From: Streptococcus viridans
GTDB lineage: Bacteria > Bacillota > Bacilli > Lactobacillales > Streptococcaceae
NCBI RefSeq assembly: GCF_900636365.1
Contig: NZ_LR134266.1
Location: forward strand, 571,501-635,500
Length of the DNA stretch: 64,000 nucleotides
Direction: 5' to 3'
Shown here: one piece after another, positions 34,850 through 43,800 of the stretch
Numbering within the stretch: position 1 is the stretch's first letter
How the letters are laid out: every line of letters starts with the position of its first letter
Position numbers and translations under genes: made by a program
Notes under the pieces: model-generated
The model's database searches: none
What the model was told of the DNA's origin: nothing
What the model saw: the letters and a program-made list of their open reading frames with translations, nothing else

Positions 34850-36220
34850 ATGAATGTAACCTTGCACGAAGTGGCTCGTGTCCTGGCTGTTCGCAATGAT
34901 ATCAGTCAATTTGAAGATTTTGCTTTACAGAAGCCAGAATTTGATAGTCGTCTTATTGGTCCGGGGGATCTCTTTGTCCCTCTCAAGGGGGCGCGTGATG
35001 GGCATGATTTTATTGAAACCGCCTTTGAAAATGGGGCTGTAGCGACCTTGTCTGAAAAAGAAGTAGAAGGCCACCCGTATTTGTTGGTGGATGATGTTCT
35101 AGGGGCCTTTCAAAAATTAGCACAATATGTTTTGGAGAAGAGTCAAGTAGATGTCTTGGCGGTCACCGGTTCAAACGGTAAGACAACGACCAAAGATATG
35201 TTAGCTCAGTTATTATCTACTACTTATAAAACCTATAAAACACAAGGAAACTACAATAACGAGATTGGCCTTCCTTATACGGTTCTCCATATGCCAGAAG
35301 GAACAGAGAAGCTTGTCCTTGAAATGGGACAGGACCATCTGGGAGATATCCATCTCCTCTCAGAAATTGCCCATCCAAAAGCAGCAATCGTGACCCTCAT
35401 TGGGGAAGCTCACCTGGAGTTTTTCAAAGATCGCACAGAAATCGCTAAAGGGAAATTGCAAATTGCGGACGGGATGCCAGCTGGTGGCTTGCTTCTAGTA
35501 CCGGCTGATCCGATTGTCGAGGATTTTTTACCCAACCAACAAGAGCTTGTGCGCTTTGGTGAAGGAGCAGATATCCGCATTACCAAATTGGACGAGCGCA
35601 AGGACAGCCTGACTTTTGAAGCGAATTTCTTGTCGGCTGCCATTGATCTTCCAGTAACAGGCAAATACAATGCGACCAATGCCATGATTGCGGCCTATGT
35701 TGCCCTAAAAGAAGGGGTGAGCGAAGAGGCTATCCGTGCAAGCTTTAAAGGCCTAGAGCTTACTAAGAACCGCACAGAATGGAAGAAGGCAGGTAATGGA
35801 GCGGATATCTTATCCGACGTCTACAATGCCAACCCAACTGCCATGCGCTTAATTTTAGAAACCTTCTCGACCATTCCTGCCAATCCAAATGGCCGGAAGT
35901 TGGCGGTTCTTGCAGATATGAAAGAACTAGGGGAGCAATCCATTGATCTGCACAACCAAATGATTCTCAGTCTTTCACCTGATGTCTTGGATACGGTTAT
36001 TTTCTATGGTCAGGACATTGCGGGCTTGGCTCAGTTAGCGAGTCAGATGTTTCCACTCGGACATGTCTACTATTTCAAAAAGACCGCTGAAGAAGACCAG
36101 TTTGAGGACATGGTCAAACAAGTCAAGGAAAGCTTAAAAGAGCAGGACCAAATCCTCATCAAGGGAAGCAATTCTATGAATCTAGCCAAATTGGTAGAGG
36201 AGTTGGAGAATGGCGAGTAG
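34850..36220 (+). CDS. murF: UDP-MurNAc-tripeptide--D-Ala-D-Ala ligase
   Basis: A 456-residue cytoplasmic Mur ligase that adds D-Ala-D-Ala to the UDP-MurNAc-tripeptide. The three-domain layout is clear: an N-terminal substrate domain (DSRLIGPGDLFVPLKGARDG), the ATPase domain with VTGSNGKTTTKDM at about residue 105 and LEMGQDHLGDI, and a C-terminal domain containing DVYNANPTAM. GAGGAGAATACC precedes ATG 34850. Its end overlaps the NUDIX gene by 11 bases. Confidence 0.96.
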   Translation: MNVTLHEVARVLAVRNDISQFEDFALQKPEFDSRLIGPGDLFVPLKGARDGHDFIETAFENGAVATLSEKEVEGHPYLLVDDVLGAFQKLAQYVLEKSQVDVLAVTGSNGKTTTKDMLAQLLSTTYKTYKTQGNYNNEIGLPYTVLHMPEGTEKLVLEMGQDHLGDIHLLSEIAHPKAAIVTLIGEAHLEFFKDRTEIAKGKLQIADGMPAGGLLLVPADPIVEDFLPNQQELVRFGEGADIRITKLDERKDSLTFEANFLSAAIDLPVTGKYNATNAMIAAYVALKEGVSEEAIRASFKGLELTKNRTEWKKAGNGADILSDVYNANPTAMRLILETFSTIPANPNGRKLAVLADMKELGEQSIDLHNQMILSLSPDVLDTVIFYGQDIAGLAQLASQMFPLGHVYYFKKTAEEDQFEDMVKQVKESLKEQDQILIKGSNSMNLAKLVEELENGE

Positions 36221-36821
36221 TAATGTGCTAAAGAACATTCAGCGCTTGATTTCAATCACTAATACAGGCTTAGCGTTCTCAAAAGATCCATTTGATCAAG
36301 AGCGCTATCAGGATATTCGTGCCATTTTACAGGATCTTGTGAGAGAAGCGACTGATTTGAATCCACAAGAATTATCGGATTTGTTTCGCCCGACAGACCA
36401 TTACGACACTCCCTTGATTGATGTAAGGGCCTGGATTGTCAAAGATGACAAACTTTGTTTAGTGAAAGGTCAGGGAGAAGAGACCTGGGCTTTGCCGGGT
36501 GGCTTTGGTGAGGTTGGCTATTCTCCCAAAGAAAATATTTTAAAGGAAGTCCAAGAAGAAACGGGCTATTTAGCACGTGTCAATCGCTTGTTGGCAGTAT
36601 TTGATACCAATCGCTACCAATTGCAAAGTCGCCAATATGTGAAATTGGTATTTGAATGTGAATTGCTGGATGGAAGTTTTCAACAGAATCAGGAAATTTC
36701 CGACCTTGCCTTTTTTGAGAGAGAGAAAATGCCTGCTCTTTCTACCAAGCGCAATACAGAAGAACAATTGAACTTCCTTTGGGAGGTTTATGATGGGAAA
36801 CGAGATTTGTATTGTGATTAA
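36210..36821 (+). CDS. NUDIX hydrolase with N-terminal helical domain
   Basis: A 203-residue protein. The first 60 residues form a helical Nudix_N_2-type domain (LISITNTGLAFSKDPFDQER). The Nudix box is GGFGEVGYSPKENILKEV followed by QEETGY, with the acidic residues intact. Related proteins hydrolyse ADP-ribose or other nucleotide sugars. It overlaps murF by 11 bases and is probably translated from the murF message. Confidence 0.9.
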   Translation: MASSNVLKNIQRLISITNTGLAFSKDPFDQERYQDIRAILQDLVREATDLNPQELSDLFRPTDHYDTPLIDVRAWIVKDDKLCLVKGQGEETWALPGGFGEVGYSPKENILKEVQEETGYLARVNRLLAVFDTNRYQLQSRQYVKLVFECELLDGSFQQNQEISDLAFFEREKMPALSTKRNTEEQLNFLWEVYDGKRDLYCD

Positions 36822-36850
36822 AAACGATTTATAAATTAAAGGGATATAAA

Positions 36851-37552
36851 ATGACACTTTGGGATTTATTGTTTACGAACCAAAAATCAGCCCCGCCTGA
36901 GTTTGGGCTCTGGTATTTCATTCTGCCAGCTTCTTTGTTGGTGGTTGGTTACTTTTCCATCAGATATGCGCAGTCCAAAAGCTACCAACGCTTTTGGTAT
37001 TGGGCACAGTTGATCCAAGTCTTGGCCATCAATGCTTGGTATATTCTTGCCCACATGCCTTTGACGGATAATTTGCCTTTTTATCATTGCCGCTTGGCCA
37101 TGTTGGTGATTCTCTTTGCCCCTAAGGGGACCTATATTAAGCAATATTTTGCTCTCTTGGGAGTTTTAGGATCGATTGCGGCCTTGGTGTATCCGGCCTT
37201 TGATCCTTTCCCATTCCCTCATATCACTGTGTTGAATCTAATTTTTAGCCACTGGGCCTTGCTTGCCAATAGTTTGATTTACCTACAGGATCATTATCAA
37301 TCTGAAAAACAAGACGGCTTGAGAATTTTAAAGATCACCTTTGGCATGAATGCCTTGATTTTCTTGGTCAACCTTTTGACGAAAGGGGATTACGGCTTCT
37401 TACGGCGTCCACCAATCATTGGGGACCATGGTGCTCTCTTGAACTACCTTTTGGTTAGCTTTGTGATGGTAGCTGGAATTTTATTGGTCAACCAACGGTA
37501 TAAGTACAAATACAAGATAGTTGAAGAGACTGTCGTTTCACGTTCAGAATAG
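36851..37552 (+). CDS. TIGR02206/YwaF-like membrane protein, copy 1
   Basis: A 233-residue polytopic membrane protein with about seven hydrophobic segments. The family pattern is visible in LPFYHCRLAMLVILFAPKG, then KQYFALLGVLGSIAALVYP and DPFPFPHITVLNLIFSHWA, and the late NLLTKGDYGFLRRPPIIGDHG. TIGR02206 proteins have no established function. AAAGGGATATAAA precedes ATG 36851. It is the first of three tandem homologues and lies close behind the murF-nudix pair. Confidence 0.85.
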   Translation: MTLWDLLFTNQKSAPPEFGLWYFILPASLLVVGYFSIRYAQSKSYQRFWYWAQLIQVLAINAWYILAHMPLTDNLPFYHCRLAMLVILFAPKGTYIKQYFALLGVLGSIAALVYPAFDPFPFPHITVLNLIFSHWALLANSLIYLQDHYQSEKQDGLRILKITFGMNALIFLVNLLTKGDYGFLRRPPIIGDHGALLNYLLVSFVMVAGILLVNQRYKYKYKIVEETVVSRSE

Positions 37553-37580
37553 AAAATTGATTAACTGAGGGTAGGAAATC

Positions 37581-38270
37581 ATGCCACTTTGGGATTTATT
37601 TTTCACCAGTCAACCAACGGCTCCTCCTCAATTGGGGGCTTGGTATTTTTTGTTGCCGACCTCATTGATGGTGGTAGGCTATCTGTCTATTCGATTTGCT
37701 TCTTCCAAAGGTTATCAAAACTTTTGGTATTGGGGGCAATTGATTCAGTTGCTGATGATCAACGTTTGGTATATTGCAGCACATTTGCCTTTTTCAGAAA
37801 GTCTGCCCTTCTATCATAGCCGAATGGCCATGTGGATTATTCTTCTGGCTCCCAAGGGAAGCTTCAAGCAATATTTTGCTCTTGTTGGCGTCTTTGGCTC
37901 CATCATGGCCTTGGTTCATCCTGTCTTTTATCCCTATCCTTTTCCTCATGTATCCTCAATCAACAATGTCTTTGGCCACTGGGCCCTCTTGGCCAATTGC
38001 TTGATCTATCTGGTTCAATCCTACCAGGTGGAAGAAAGAGATGCTTGGAAAATCTGTCAGATGACTTTTGGAGTCAATGCTATTATTCAGCTCGCTAATC
38101 TCGTAACGGGTGGAAATTACGGCTTTATGCGTCGTCCTCCTGTAATTGGCAATCATGGGCTCGTGCTCAATTACTTCATCGTGACTATCCTGATGACAGG
38201 AACCCTTATCCTGATGAATGCTATCGTTAAGTCCAGTAAGAAAAGAAAAAGAACATCTGAATCCATTTAA
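37581..38270 (+). CDS. TIGR02206/YwaF-like membrane protein, copy 2
   Basis: A 229-residue paralogue of the preceding gene, collinear throughout. Shared landmarks are MPLWDLFFTSQPTAPP against MTLWDLLFTNQKSAPP, LPFYHSRMAMWIIL, GSIMALVHPVFYPYPFPH and GFMRRPPVIGNHG. His-Cys in copy 1 (YHCRL) is His-Ser here (YHSRM). Start ATG 37581 follows GAGGGTAGGAAATC. The spacing to its neighbours is 28 and 12 bases, so the three genes are one transcription unit. Confidence 0.85.
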   Translation: MPLWDLFFTSQPTAPPQLGAWYFLLPTSLMVVGYLSIRFASSKGYQNFWYWGQLIQLLMINVWYIAAHLPFSESLPFYHSRMAMWIILLAPKGSFKQYFALVGVFGSIMALVHPVFYPYPFPHVSSINNVFGHWALLANCLIYLVQSYQVEERDAWKICQMTFGVNAIIQLANLVTGGNYGFMRRPPVIGNHGLVLNYFIVTILMTGTLILMNAIVKSSKKRKRTSESI

Positions 38271-38282
38271 TAAGGAGATCCT

Positions 38283-38963
38283 ATGCATCATTTTTTTACA
38301 ACTGAATCCACTGCACCACCTGTTATCCCGCTCCTTTGGTATGGGGTCATGGTTCTTTTAATTGTAATGGCAGTTTGGGCTTCATTACGTTACTATCAAA
38401 ATGAACAATTTCGGAAGATCTTTCGAAACTTACAAATTTTTCAATTGATCTGTCTCTATATCTGGTATTTTGCTTTTCAGCTTCCCTGGTCCAATAGTTT
38501 ACCCTTGTACCATTGTCGTTTGGCCATGTTTGCTGTCTTGCTGTTGCCAGACCGATGGAAGAGCAAGCAGTTTTTTGCCTTGATGGGAGTGAGTGGAGCG
38601 ATCTTTGCCTTGGGCTATCCAGTCTTTGATCCCTACACCTTCCCTCATATTACGAGCTTTTCTTTCCTCTTAGGGCATTACTGTCTCTTGGTCAATTCCT
38701 TGATTTATCTCTTGAGATGCTATGATTCGAGCCTTCTAAAAAATCGAGAGATTGTTCTTTATACCTTTGTCCTAGATCTGTTTCTAGTCGGCGTCAACCA
38801 AGTCACTGGAGGGAATTATGGACTCATGGCCCGGCCACCGATTATCAAAGGGGACAGCCTCTTGGTGAATTACGTCGTGGTCTCCAGTATCTTAGCAGCA
38901 GCCTTGCTTCTCTTTAATGTATTTTTCAGTCGTAGACTTGCTAGAGAAAGAGTTGTTCGATAA
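38283..38963 (+). CDS. TIGR02206/YwaF-like membrane protein, copy 3
   Basis: A 226-residue member, more diverged: the N-terminus is MHHFFTTESTAPPVIPLLWY, but LPLYHCRLAMFAVLLLP, FALMGVSGAIFALGYP, DPYTFPHITSFSF and NYGLMARPPIIKGDSLLVNY retain the family pattern. AAGGAGATCCT precedes ATG 38283. The order of divergence (1 and 2 close, 3 distant) suggests one old and one younger duplication. Confidence 0.85.
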   Translation: MHHFFTTESTAPPVIPLLWYGVMVLLIVMAVWASLRYYQNEQFRKIFRNLQIFQLICLYIWYFAFQLPWSNSLPLYHCRLAMFAVLLLPDRWKSKQFFALMGVSGAIFALGYPVFDPYTFPHITSFSFLLGHYCLLVNSLIYLLRCYDSSLLKNREIVLYTFVLDLFLVGVNQVTGGNYGLMARPPIIKGDSLLVNYVVVSSILAAALLLFNVFFSRRLARERVVR

Positions 38964-38965
38964 AA

Positions 38966-39008
38966 AGAAAAAGGAGGGTGGGACAATCAGTCTCAGCCTT
39001 CTTTTAGT
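38966..39008 (+). terminator. Terminator after the TIGR02206 trio
   Basis: AAGGAGGGTGGGAC and GTCTCAGCCTTCTT pair imperfectly around AATCA, and TTTT follows. It lies just ahead of the DUF2207 gene; its strength is uncertain. Confidence 0.5.
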
Positions 39009-39023
39009 TAATAGGAGTTTGAA

Positions 39024-40949
39024 ATGAAGAGGTTTTTATTAGCCCTTGCTATCTTGTGTGGCTTATTTTGTATGGTTAGTCCGGCTCAGGCAGATGATGA
39101 AGTTCGTTATTCGATTGAGTCCTATGTGGGACACCTCCACTTGCTGGAAGATAACCAGGCGACATTCACACAAGAGATTAGCTATGTTTTTTCAACAGGC
39201 TACAATGGGCAGTATGTAACTTTAGGGAGTGTAGATCCCCTTCCCAAAGGATTCAAAATCCATGAAAATCCTCAAGTTGAAGCCTATGTGGATGGTGAAA
39301 AACGAGATATCCGTGTAGAAGAATCGGATCTCGGGGATGGACGTCTATTAAAAATCTACAATTCAAGAATCGTTGGGGGCAAAGTTACCATCAAGGTCGT
39401 ATGGAAGATTGATCATATTCTAGAACTGTATTCCGATATAGCCGAGCTCAATTGGTTCCCTATTTCAGATGGGGATGAGGACGTCGCGAAATTAGATTTT
39501 TATGTGGATGGCTTGGATGCCAATGAGGGAGAGTTGTATGCTCATACCGGTTATTTTAATCCACCAGCCCAGATTGAACGGACTGCGACTGGCTATCACA
39601 TTCAGTTAAGGAATTTCCCAAAGAATGGAAAATTGGAACTCCACGCCTATTGGCCCATGACAGAAGCTCTGCGTCGAGGCCAATCTAATGAGATTAAAAA
39701 GGAAAAGGGAAAAGATACATTTCTAAAAAAAGAAAAATCCATTCAACAAAAAACAGTCATCTACAAGACACTATTTCTCAGCGTCATTCCAATTGTATCC
39801 ATTCTTTTATTTGTCCTAGCTTTCATTCCCTGGATCCGCTATATGATCAGTACCAGAACTCGTCGGATTTCAAAAGGTGTACGATTATACGAACCACCAC
39901 AGAATTTGCCACCCTTTGTCCTAGCTAAGGCTTTGTATCAACTTGATTTTGAACAGATGGTGATATATAGAGAGAAAGGACCATTAACAGTTAACCATCT
40001 CATACAAGCAAGCATTTTGGATCTCATTGATCGTGGAAATCTTCGTTTGACTAGAGATAACAATGGGGGAACCTTGACCTGTCTTTACCATGAAGGCTTG
40101 GCTGATTTTGAATTACAGTTTATTGACATGCTTTTTAATCAAGAAACTGAAATCAGGATTAGCGAGGTATTCTCAAAGTATAAAATTAATCAGGCAGCCC
40201 TTAAAAAGGATTTTCGAGCTGCAACATCAGACACACAAAGAGACCGTATTCGAAAGGTCGGAAGTGATGTTCAATCGCTTTTACAAAAGGATGCCCAGCA
40301 ATTGTCAAAAGGTGTAGAAAAGGAAATTGCAAAATTAGGTTTGCCCTCTTATTTTAGAGACTTATCTGAGACGGAAGCAGCTTTTTCAAAAACAGGCTGT
40401 GCCTTACACTTTTGGCTCTTACTGATCTTATTTGTGAGCATGTGTTTCTTATCTTTTGGATTTGGTTCACACCTCTCTTCATACTATTTTTGGATCATTT
40501 TATGTCTGGTTTTGTTATTGATTCCATTTTATATTGTTGTGAAACGTCGCGAAGATCATCTACAATCCTTGGAGAACTTGGATTCACAATTCCAATGGAT
40601 GGCCTTTAGAAATATGATTGAAAGTATTCCAAATTTCAACCAAGCAGAACTTGAAAGTGTCGTCCTATGGAATCGTATCTTAGTCTATGCAACTATGTAT
40701 GGTCAAGCTAAAAAAGTGAGTCAGGTACTCCAAAATTATCAGATTCCCTTGCCATATGAAGACTGGGATGCTCTTGTTTGGCTCACATCCTCTCCAAATT
40801 CCTTCCTAGACGGGTCTACCTTAATGAGCTATGCAGCTGATTCCTACAGTGTTTCAAACTTCTCTATTAACTCCTCAGATGGCAGTGGTGGCTTTGACGG
40901 CGGTGGTTTCTCCGATGGAGGTGGTGGTGGAGGATTTGGCGCCTTCTAA
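39024..40949 (+). CDS. DUF2207 domain membrane protein
   Basis: A 641-residue membrane protein. The N-terminus is a cleavable signal peptide (KRFLLALAILCGLFCMV, cleavage near AQA-DD). The extracytoplasmic DUF2207 domain spans about 24-220, a helix lies at about 242-268, a cytoplasmic winged-helix-like part follows (VNHLIQASILDLIDRGNLRL), then two helices at about 462-505, and a Gly/Ser-rich tail ending GGGGGFGAF, which is typical of the family. Its function is unknown. AATAGGAGTTTGAA precedes ATG 39024. Confidence 0.88.
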   Translation: MKRFLLALAILCGLFCMVSPAQADDEVRYSIESYVGHLHLLEDNQATFTQEISYVFSTGYNGQYVTLGSVDPLPKGFKIHENPQVEAYVDGEKRDIRVEESDLGDGRLLKIYNSRIVGGKVTIKVVWKIDHILELYSDIAELNWFPISDGDEDVAKLDFYVDGLDANEGELYAHTGYFNPPAQIERTATGYHIQLRNFPKNGKLELHAYWPMTEALRRGQSNEIKKEKGKDTFLKKEKSIQQKTVIYKTLFLSVIPIVSILLFVLAFIPWIRYMISTRTRRISKGVRLYEPPQNLPPFVLAKALYQLDFEQMVIYREKGPLTVNHLIQASILDLIDRGNLRLTRDNNGGTLTCLYHEGLADFELQFIDMLFNQETEIRISEVFSKYKINQAALKKDFRAATSDTQRDRIRKVGSDVQSLLQKDAQQLSKGVEKEIAKLGLPSYFRDLSETEAAFSKTGCALHFWLLLILFVSMCFLSFGFGSHLSSYYFWIILCLVLLLIPFYIVVKRREDHLQSLENLDSQFQWMAFRNMIESIPNFNQAELESVVLWNRILVYATMYGQAKKVSQVLQNYQIPLPYEDWDALVWLTSSPNSFLDGSTLMSYAADSYSVSNFSINSSDGSGGFDGGGFSDGGGGGGFGAF

Positions 40950-40968
40950 TAGTACTTGTTATTTAATG

Positions 40969-41016
40969 AAGTCTGGGATGTAGAACCATTGTAGTTCTCA
41001 CTCAGGCTTTTTAATT
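40969..41016 (+). terminator. Terminator after the DUF2207 gene
   Basis: AAGTCTGGGATGTAGAAC pairs with GTTCTCACTCAGGCTT, with small mismatches, around a short loop; TTTTT follows. Confidence 0.75.
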
Positions 41017-41033
41017 TGTAACTATACTGACGA

Positions 41034-41062
41034 TTGAAAAAAGCCTCTATTTCCGCTATAAT
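41034..41062 (+). promoter_or_regulatory. prfC promoter
   Basis: TTGAAA (41034-41039), 17-base spacer, TATAAT (41057-41062); the leader to ATG 41152 is about 83 bases. Confidence 0.85.
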
Positions 41063-41151
41063 GGGTTAGTTAAGGTAAAAGGAGAGAACCAATGTAGAAG
41101 GATCCTACTTACTAAAAAATACGTTTTAAAAAAATAACTGAGGAAGAAAGA

Positions 41152-42696
41152 ATGACAATAACTGACGAAATTAAAAAACGCCGTACCTTTGCCATCATCT
41201 CCCACCCGGATGCTGGTAAAACGACGATTACAGAGCAGTTGCTCTACTTTGGGGGAGAGATTCGGGAAGCTGGTACTGTTAAAGGAAAGAAAACAGGAAA
41301 CTTTGCTAAATCCGACTGGATGGATATCGAGAAACAACGTGGGATTTCGGTAACTTCATCTGTCATGCAGTTTGACTACGATGGGAAACGGGTCAACATC
41401 CTTGATACCCCAGGGCACGAGGACTTTTCAGAAGATACTTATCGGACCTTGATGGCGGTGGACGCGGCGGTTATGGTCGTAGACTCTGCCAAAGGTATTG
41501 AGGCCCAAACCAAGAAATTGTTTGAGGTTGTCAAACACCGTGGCATTCCAGTCTTTACCTTTATGAACAAGCTGGACCGTGACGGTCGCGAGCCACTGGA
41601 CCTTTTGCAAGAATTGGAAGAAGTTCTAGGTATTGCTAGCTACCCAATGAACTGGCCGATTGGGATGGGGAAAGCCTTTGAGGGGCTCTACGACCTCTAT
41701 AACCAACGGTTGGAACTCTACAAAGGAGATGAACGCTTTGCCAGTCTAGAAGACGGAGACAAGCTTTTTGCTAACAATCCATTCTACGAGCAAGTCAAGG
41801 ATGACATCGAACTCTTGCAAGAAGCTGGGAATGAATTCTCAGAAGAAGCCATCCTTGCGGGTGAATTAACACCAGTCTTCTTCGGATCAGCTTTGACGAA
41901 CTTTGGGGTGCAGACTTTCTTGGAAACCTTCTTGAAGTTTGCTCCAGAACCACATGGCCACAAGAAGACTGACGGAGAGCTTGTTGATCCATATGACAAG
42001 GATTTCTCAGGCTTTGTCTTTAAAATCCAGGCCAACATGGACCCTCGTCACCGTGACCGCATCGCCTTTGTCCGGATCGTATCGGGTGAATTTGAGCGTG
42101 GGATGAATGTTAACCTCCCTCGTACTGGTAAGGGCGCTAAGCTATCAAATGTCACTCAGTTTATGGCCGAAAGCCGTGAAAATGTGACCAATGCCGTAGC
42201 TGGAGATATCATCGGGGTATACGATACTGGTACTTATCAGGTGGGAGATACTTTGACAGTTGGCAAAAACAAATTTGAATTTGAACCACTGCCAACCTTT
42301 ACCCCTGAAATCTTCATGAAGGTATCTGCTAAGAACGTCATGAAACAAAAATCCTTCCACAAGGGAATCGAGCAATTGGTACAAGAAGGAGCTATTCAGC
42401 TCTATACCAACTACCAAACAGGTGAATACATGTTAGGTGCCGTTGGTCAATTGCAGTTTGAAGTCTTCAAGCACCGGATGGAAAATGAGTACAATGCAGA
42501 AGTCGTTATGAGCCCAATGGGTAAAAAGACCGTCCGTTGGATCAAACCAGAAGATTTAGATGAACGTATGTCTTCAAGTCGAAATATCTTTGCTAAAGAC
42601 CGCTTTGATCAACCTGTCTTCCTTTTCGAAAATGACTTTGCCCTCCGCTGGTTTGCGGACAAGTATCCGGATGTGGAGTTGGAAGAAAAGATGTGA
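41152..42696 (+). CDS. prfC: Peptide chain release factor 3
   Basis: A 514-residue GTPase that recycles RF1/RF2 after termination and takes part in translational quality control. The G domain has [15 protein letters not shown] (P-loop), GISVTSSVM (switch I), [14 protein letters not shown] and [12 protein letters not shown]. Domains II and III follow, with the RF3-specific end [19 protein letters not shown]. The length and order are those of RF3 rather than EF-G. GAGGAAGAAAGA precedes ATG 41152. Confidence 0.97.
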   Translation: MTITDEIKKRRTFAIISHPDAGKTTITEQLLYFGGEIREAGTVKGKKTGNFAKSDWMDIEKQRGISVTSSVMQFDYDGKRVNILDTPGHEDFSEDTYRTLMAVDAAVMVVDSAKGIEAQTKKLFEVVKHRGIPVFTFMNKLDRDGREPLDLLQELEEVLGIASYPMNWPIGMGKAFEGLYDLYNQRLELYKGDERFASLEDGDKLFANNPFYEQVKDDIELLQEAGNEFSEEAILAGELTPVFFGSALTNFGVQTFLETFLKFAPEPHGHKKTDGELVDPYDKDFSGFVFKIQANMDPRHRDRIAFVRIVSGEFERGMNVNLPRTGKGAKLSNVTQFMAESRENVTNAVAGDIIGVYDTGTYQVGDTLTVGKNKFEFEPLPTFTPEIFMKVSAKNVMKQKSFHKGIEQLVQEGAIQLYTNYQTGEYMLGAVGQLQFEVFKHRMENEYNAEVVMSPMGKKTVRWIKPEDLDERMSSSRNIFAKDRFDQPVFLFENDFALRWFADKYPDVELEEKM

Positions 42697-42840
42697 TTCA
42701 GTAAGTCTACTTGATTGCAAAGCAATTTAAGTAGACTACGGCAAGTCCTATAAGACTTGCCTAACTGCCTCACTAACTTAGTTTTACAAATGGAATCGAT
42801 TTTTAAAACTAAGTGTCGTAATCTAAAAGTTAGAAAGCGG
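42697..42840. repeat. Hairpin array after prfC
   Basis: Consecutive inverted repeats of unrelated sequence: AGTCTACTT/AAGTAGACT with inner ATTGC/GCAAT (42704-42737, a stem of about 18 bases including mismatches), GGCAAGTC/GACTTGCC (42740-42761), CTTAGTTTTA/TAAAACTAAG (42777-42813), and a shorter GTTAG/CTAAC behind. None ends in a long T run, so they are not simple terminators. Confidence 0.7.
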
Positions 42841-42890
42841 CCTAGCTAACTAGTCTCTTGGTTCACTTTGGGAATAGAATATATAAATTA

Positions 42891-42919
42891 AAAAAGCCAG
42901 CTCAAGCGAGCTGGTTTTT
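42891..42919. terminator. Bidirectional terminator (thiT / prfC side)
   Basis: AAAGCCAGCTC - AAGC - GAGCTGGTTTTT: a seven-base GC stem with A and T tracts on its two sides. On the minus strand it overlaps the thiT stop region. Confidence 0.85.
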
Positions 42920-43493
42920 ATTGTTCTGTAATAAGGAGTCTTCCCAAAAATTCTTGTAAGATAAAGAAGACAATGAGGCTAGCAATGGTTTCCCCTAAGA
43001 AGGACGAACTATTCACAACAAGAGAATAAATGTAGGCACTTTGGCCAGCTGGAGCATAGCTTCCCCAGAAGATGACACCTGCAATATAGTGAATGAGGTA
43101 GCGTGCAAAACCACCCAAGACGACTCCGGCAGTAATATATGTGAGTGTCTGAACTCGTTTTTTATTTCTGATAGCTTTGTCAAGCGTAGGTTTGACAATT
43201 CCACTCAGTCCAATCAAGCTGAAGGCTACAAAGTATTCTAAGAAACCTTGGATTGGAGTCAACCAACCACCAGCTGCTTCCCCAGTTACGACTTGCAACA
43301 GTCCCCAGAGGAATCCCCCCATGGCACCAGCCTTAACGCCCCAGCGGAAACTGAGGAGAAAGATGGGAACCATCTTAAAAGATAGAGAAATCCAAGGACC
43401 TAAGGACATGGGTTGAGTAACCAAATCCAAAATATAAGCAATAGTCGCTAAAAGAGCAACCTCAATCATTGGTCGAATCGTAGTTTTCGACAT
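42918..43493 (-). CDS. thiT: Thiamine ECF transporter substrate-binding subunit
   Basis: A 191-residue membrane S-component with six helices that captures thiamine for the shared ECF energising module (not in the window). The family pattern is clear: FKMVPIFLLSFRWGVKAGAM, WGLLQVVTGEAAGGW, GGFARYLIHYIAGVIFWG and a Trp-rich ligand loop. ATG 43493 is chosen because AGGAGG (plus 43501-43506) stands seven bases in front; an upstream in-frame ATG at 43541 lies within the riboswitch leader. The TPP riboswitch upstream confirms the vitamin. Confidence 0.94.
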   Translation of the reverse strand: MSKTTIRPMIEVALLATIAYILDLVTQPMSLGPWISLSFKMVPIFLLSFRWGVKAGAMGGFLWGLLQVVTGEAAGGWLTPIQGFLEYFVAFSLIGLSGIVKPTLDKAIRNKKRVQTLTYITAGVVLGGFARYLIHYIAGVIFWGSYAPAGQSAYIYSLVVNSSSFLGETIASLIVFFILQEFLGRLLITEQ

Positions 43494-43509
43494 AAAAAAA
43501 CCTCCTATA

Positions 43510-43550
43510 CCAATCGTTTTGATTGGCTCATTTGTTGCCACATCAAAACG
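43510..43550 (-). promoter_or_regulatory. Expression platform of the thiT riboswitch
   Basis: On the minus strand CCAATC/GATTGG (plus 43510-43526) forms a hairpin just before the AGGAGG site. An overlapping alternative stem pairs CGTTTTGAT with ATCAAAACG (plus 43515-43523 with 43542-43550). The two cannot form together, which fits translational control of thiT. Confidence 0.5.
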
Positions 43551-43585
43551 TTGTCATAGAAGTTCTCTATTTCATTCTGTTTTGA

Positions 43586-43699
43586 AACACATCCCTACGC
43601 AGGTCCTAACCTGATCAGGTGGTAAGAGTTTAGGCCAGCAACGAACACCTCTGGTATCCAAGTTAGCCAATCTCAGCAATTGCTCCTCTTGTGACTCTC
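43586..43699 (-). ncRNA. TPP riboswitch (THI element)
   Basis: On the minus strand the conserved elements occur in order: GAGGAGCAATTGCTGAGATT with the invariant CTGAGA, then ACCACCTGATCAGGT with CCTGATC, then ACCTGCGTAGGGA with GCGTAGGGA. This is the standard TPP aptamer, located between the promoter and thiT. TPP binding would lower thiT expression. Confidence 0.93.
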
Positions 43700-43701
43700 T
43701 C

Positions 43702-43730
43702 ATTATACTATCAAAAAAACGTTCCCGCAA
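43702..43730 (-). promoter_or_regulatory. thiT promoter
   Basis: On the minus strand TTGCGG (plus 43725-43730), 17 bases, TATAAT (plus 43702-43707). Transcription would start just before the TPP aptamer. Confidence 0.8.
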
Positions 43731-43800
43731 CTTTTTAACTCGTAAAAAATATGGTATAGTTATTAAGATAGAAAATGCACAAGTTGTGGAGGAAAAAATT

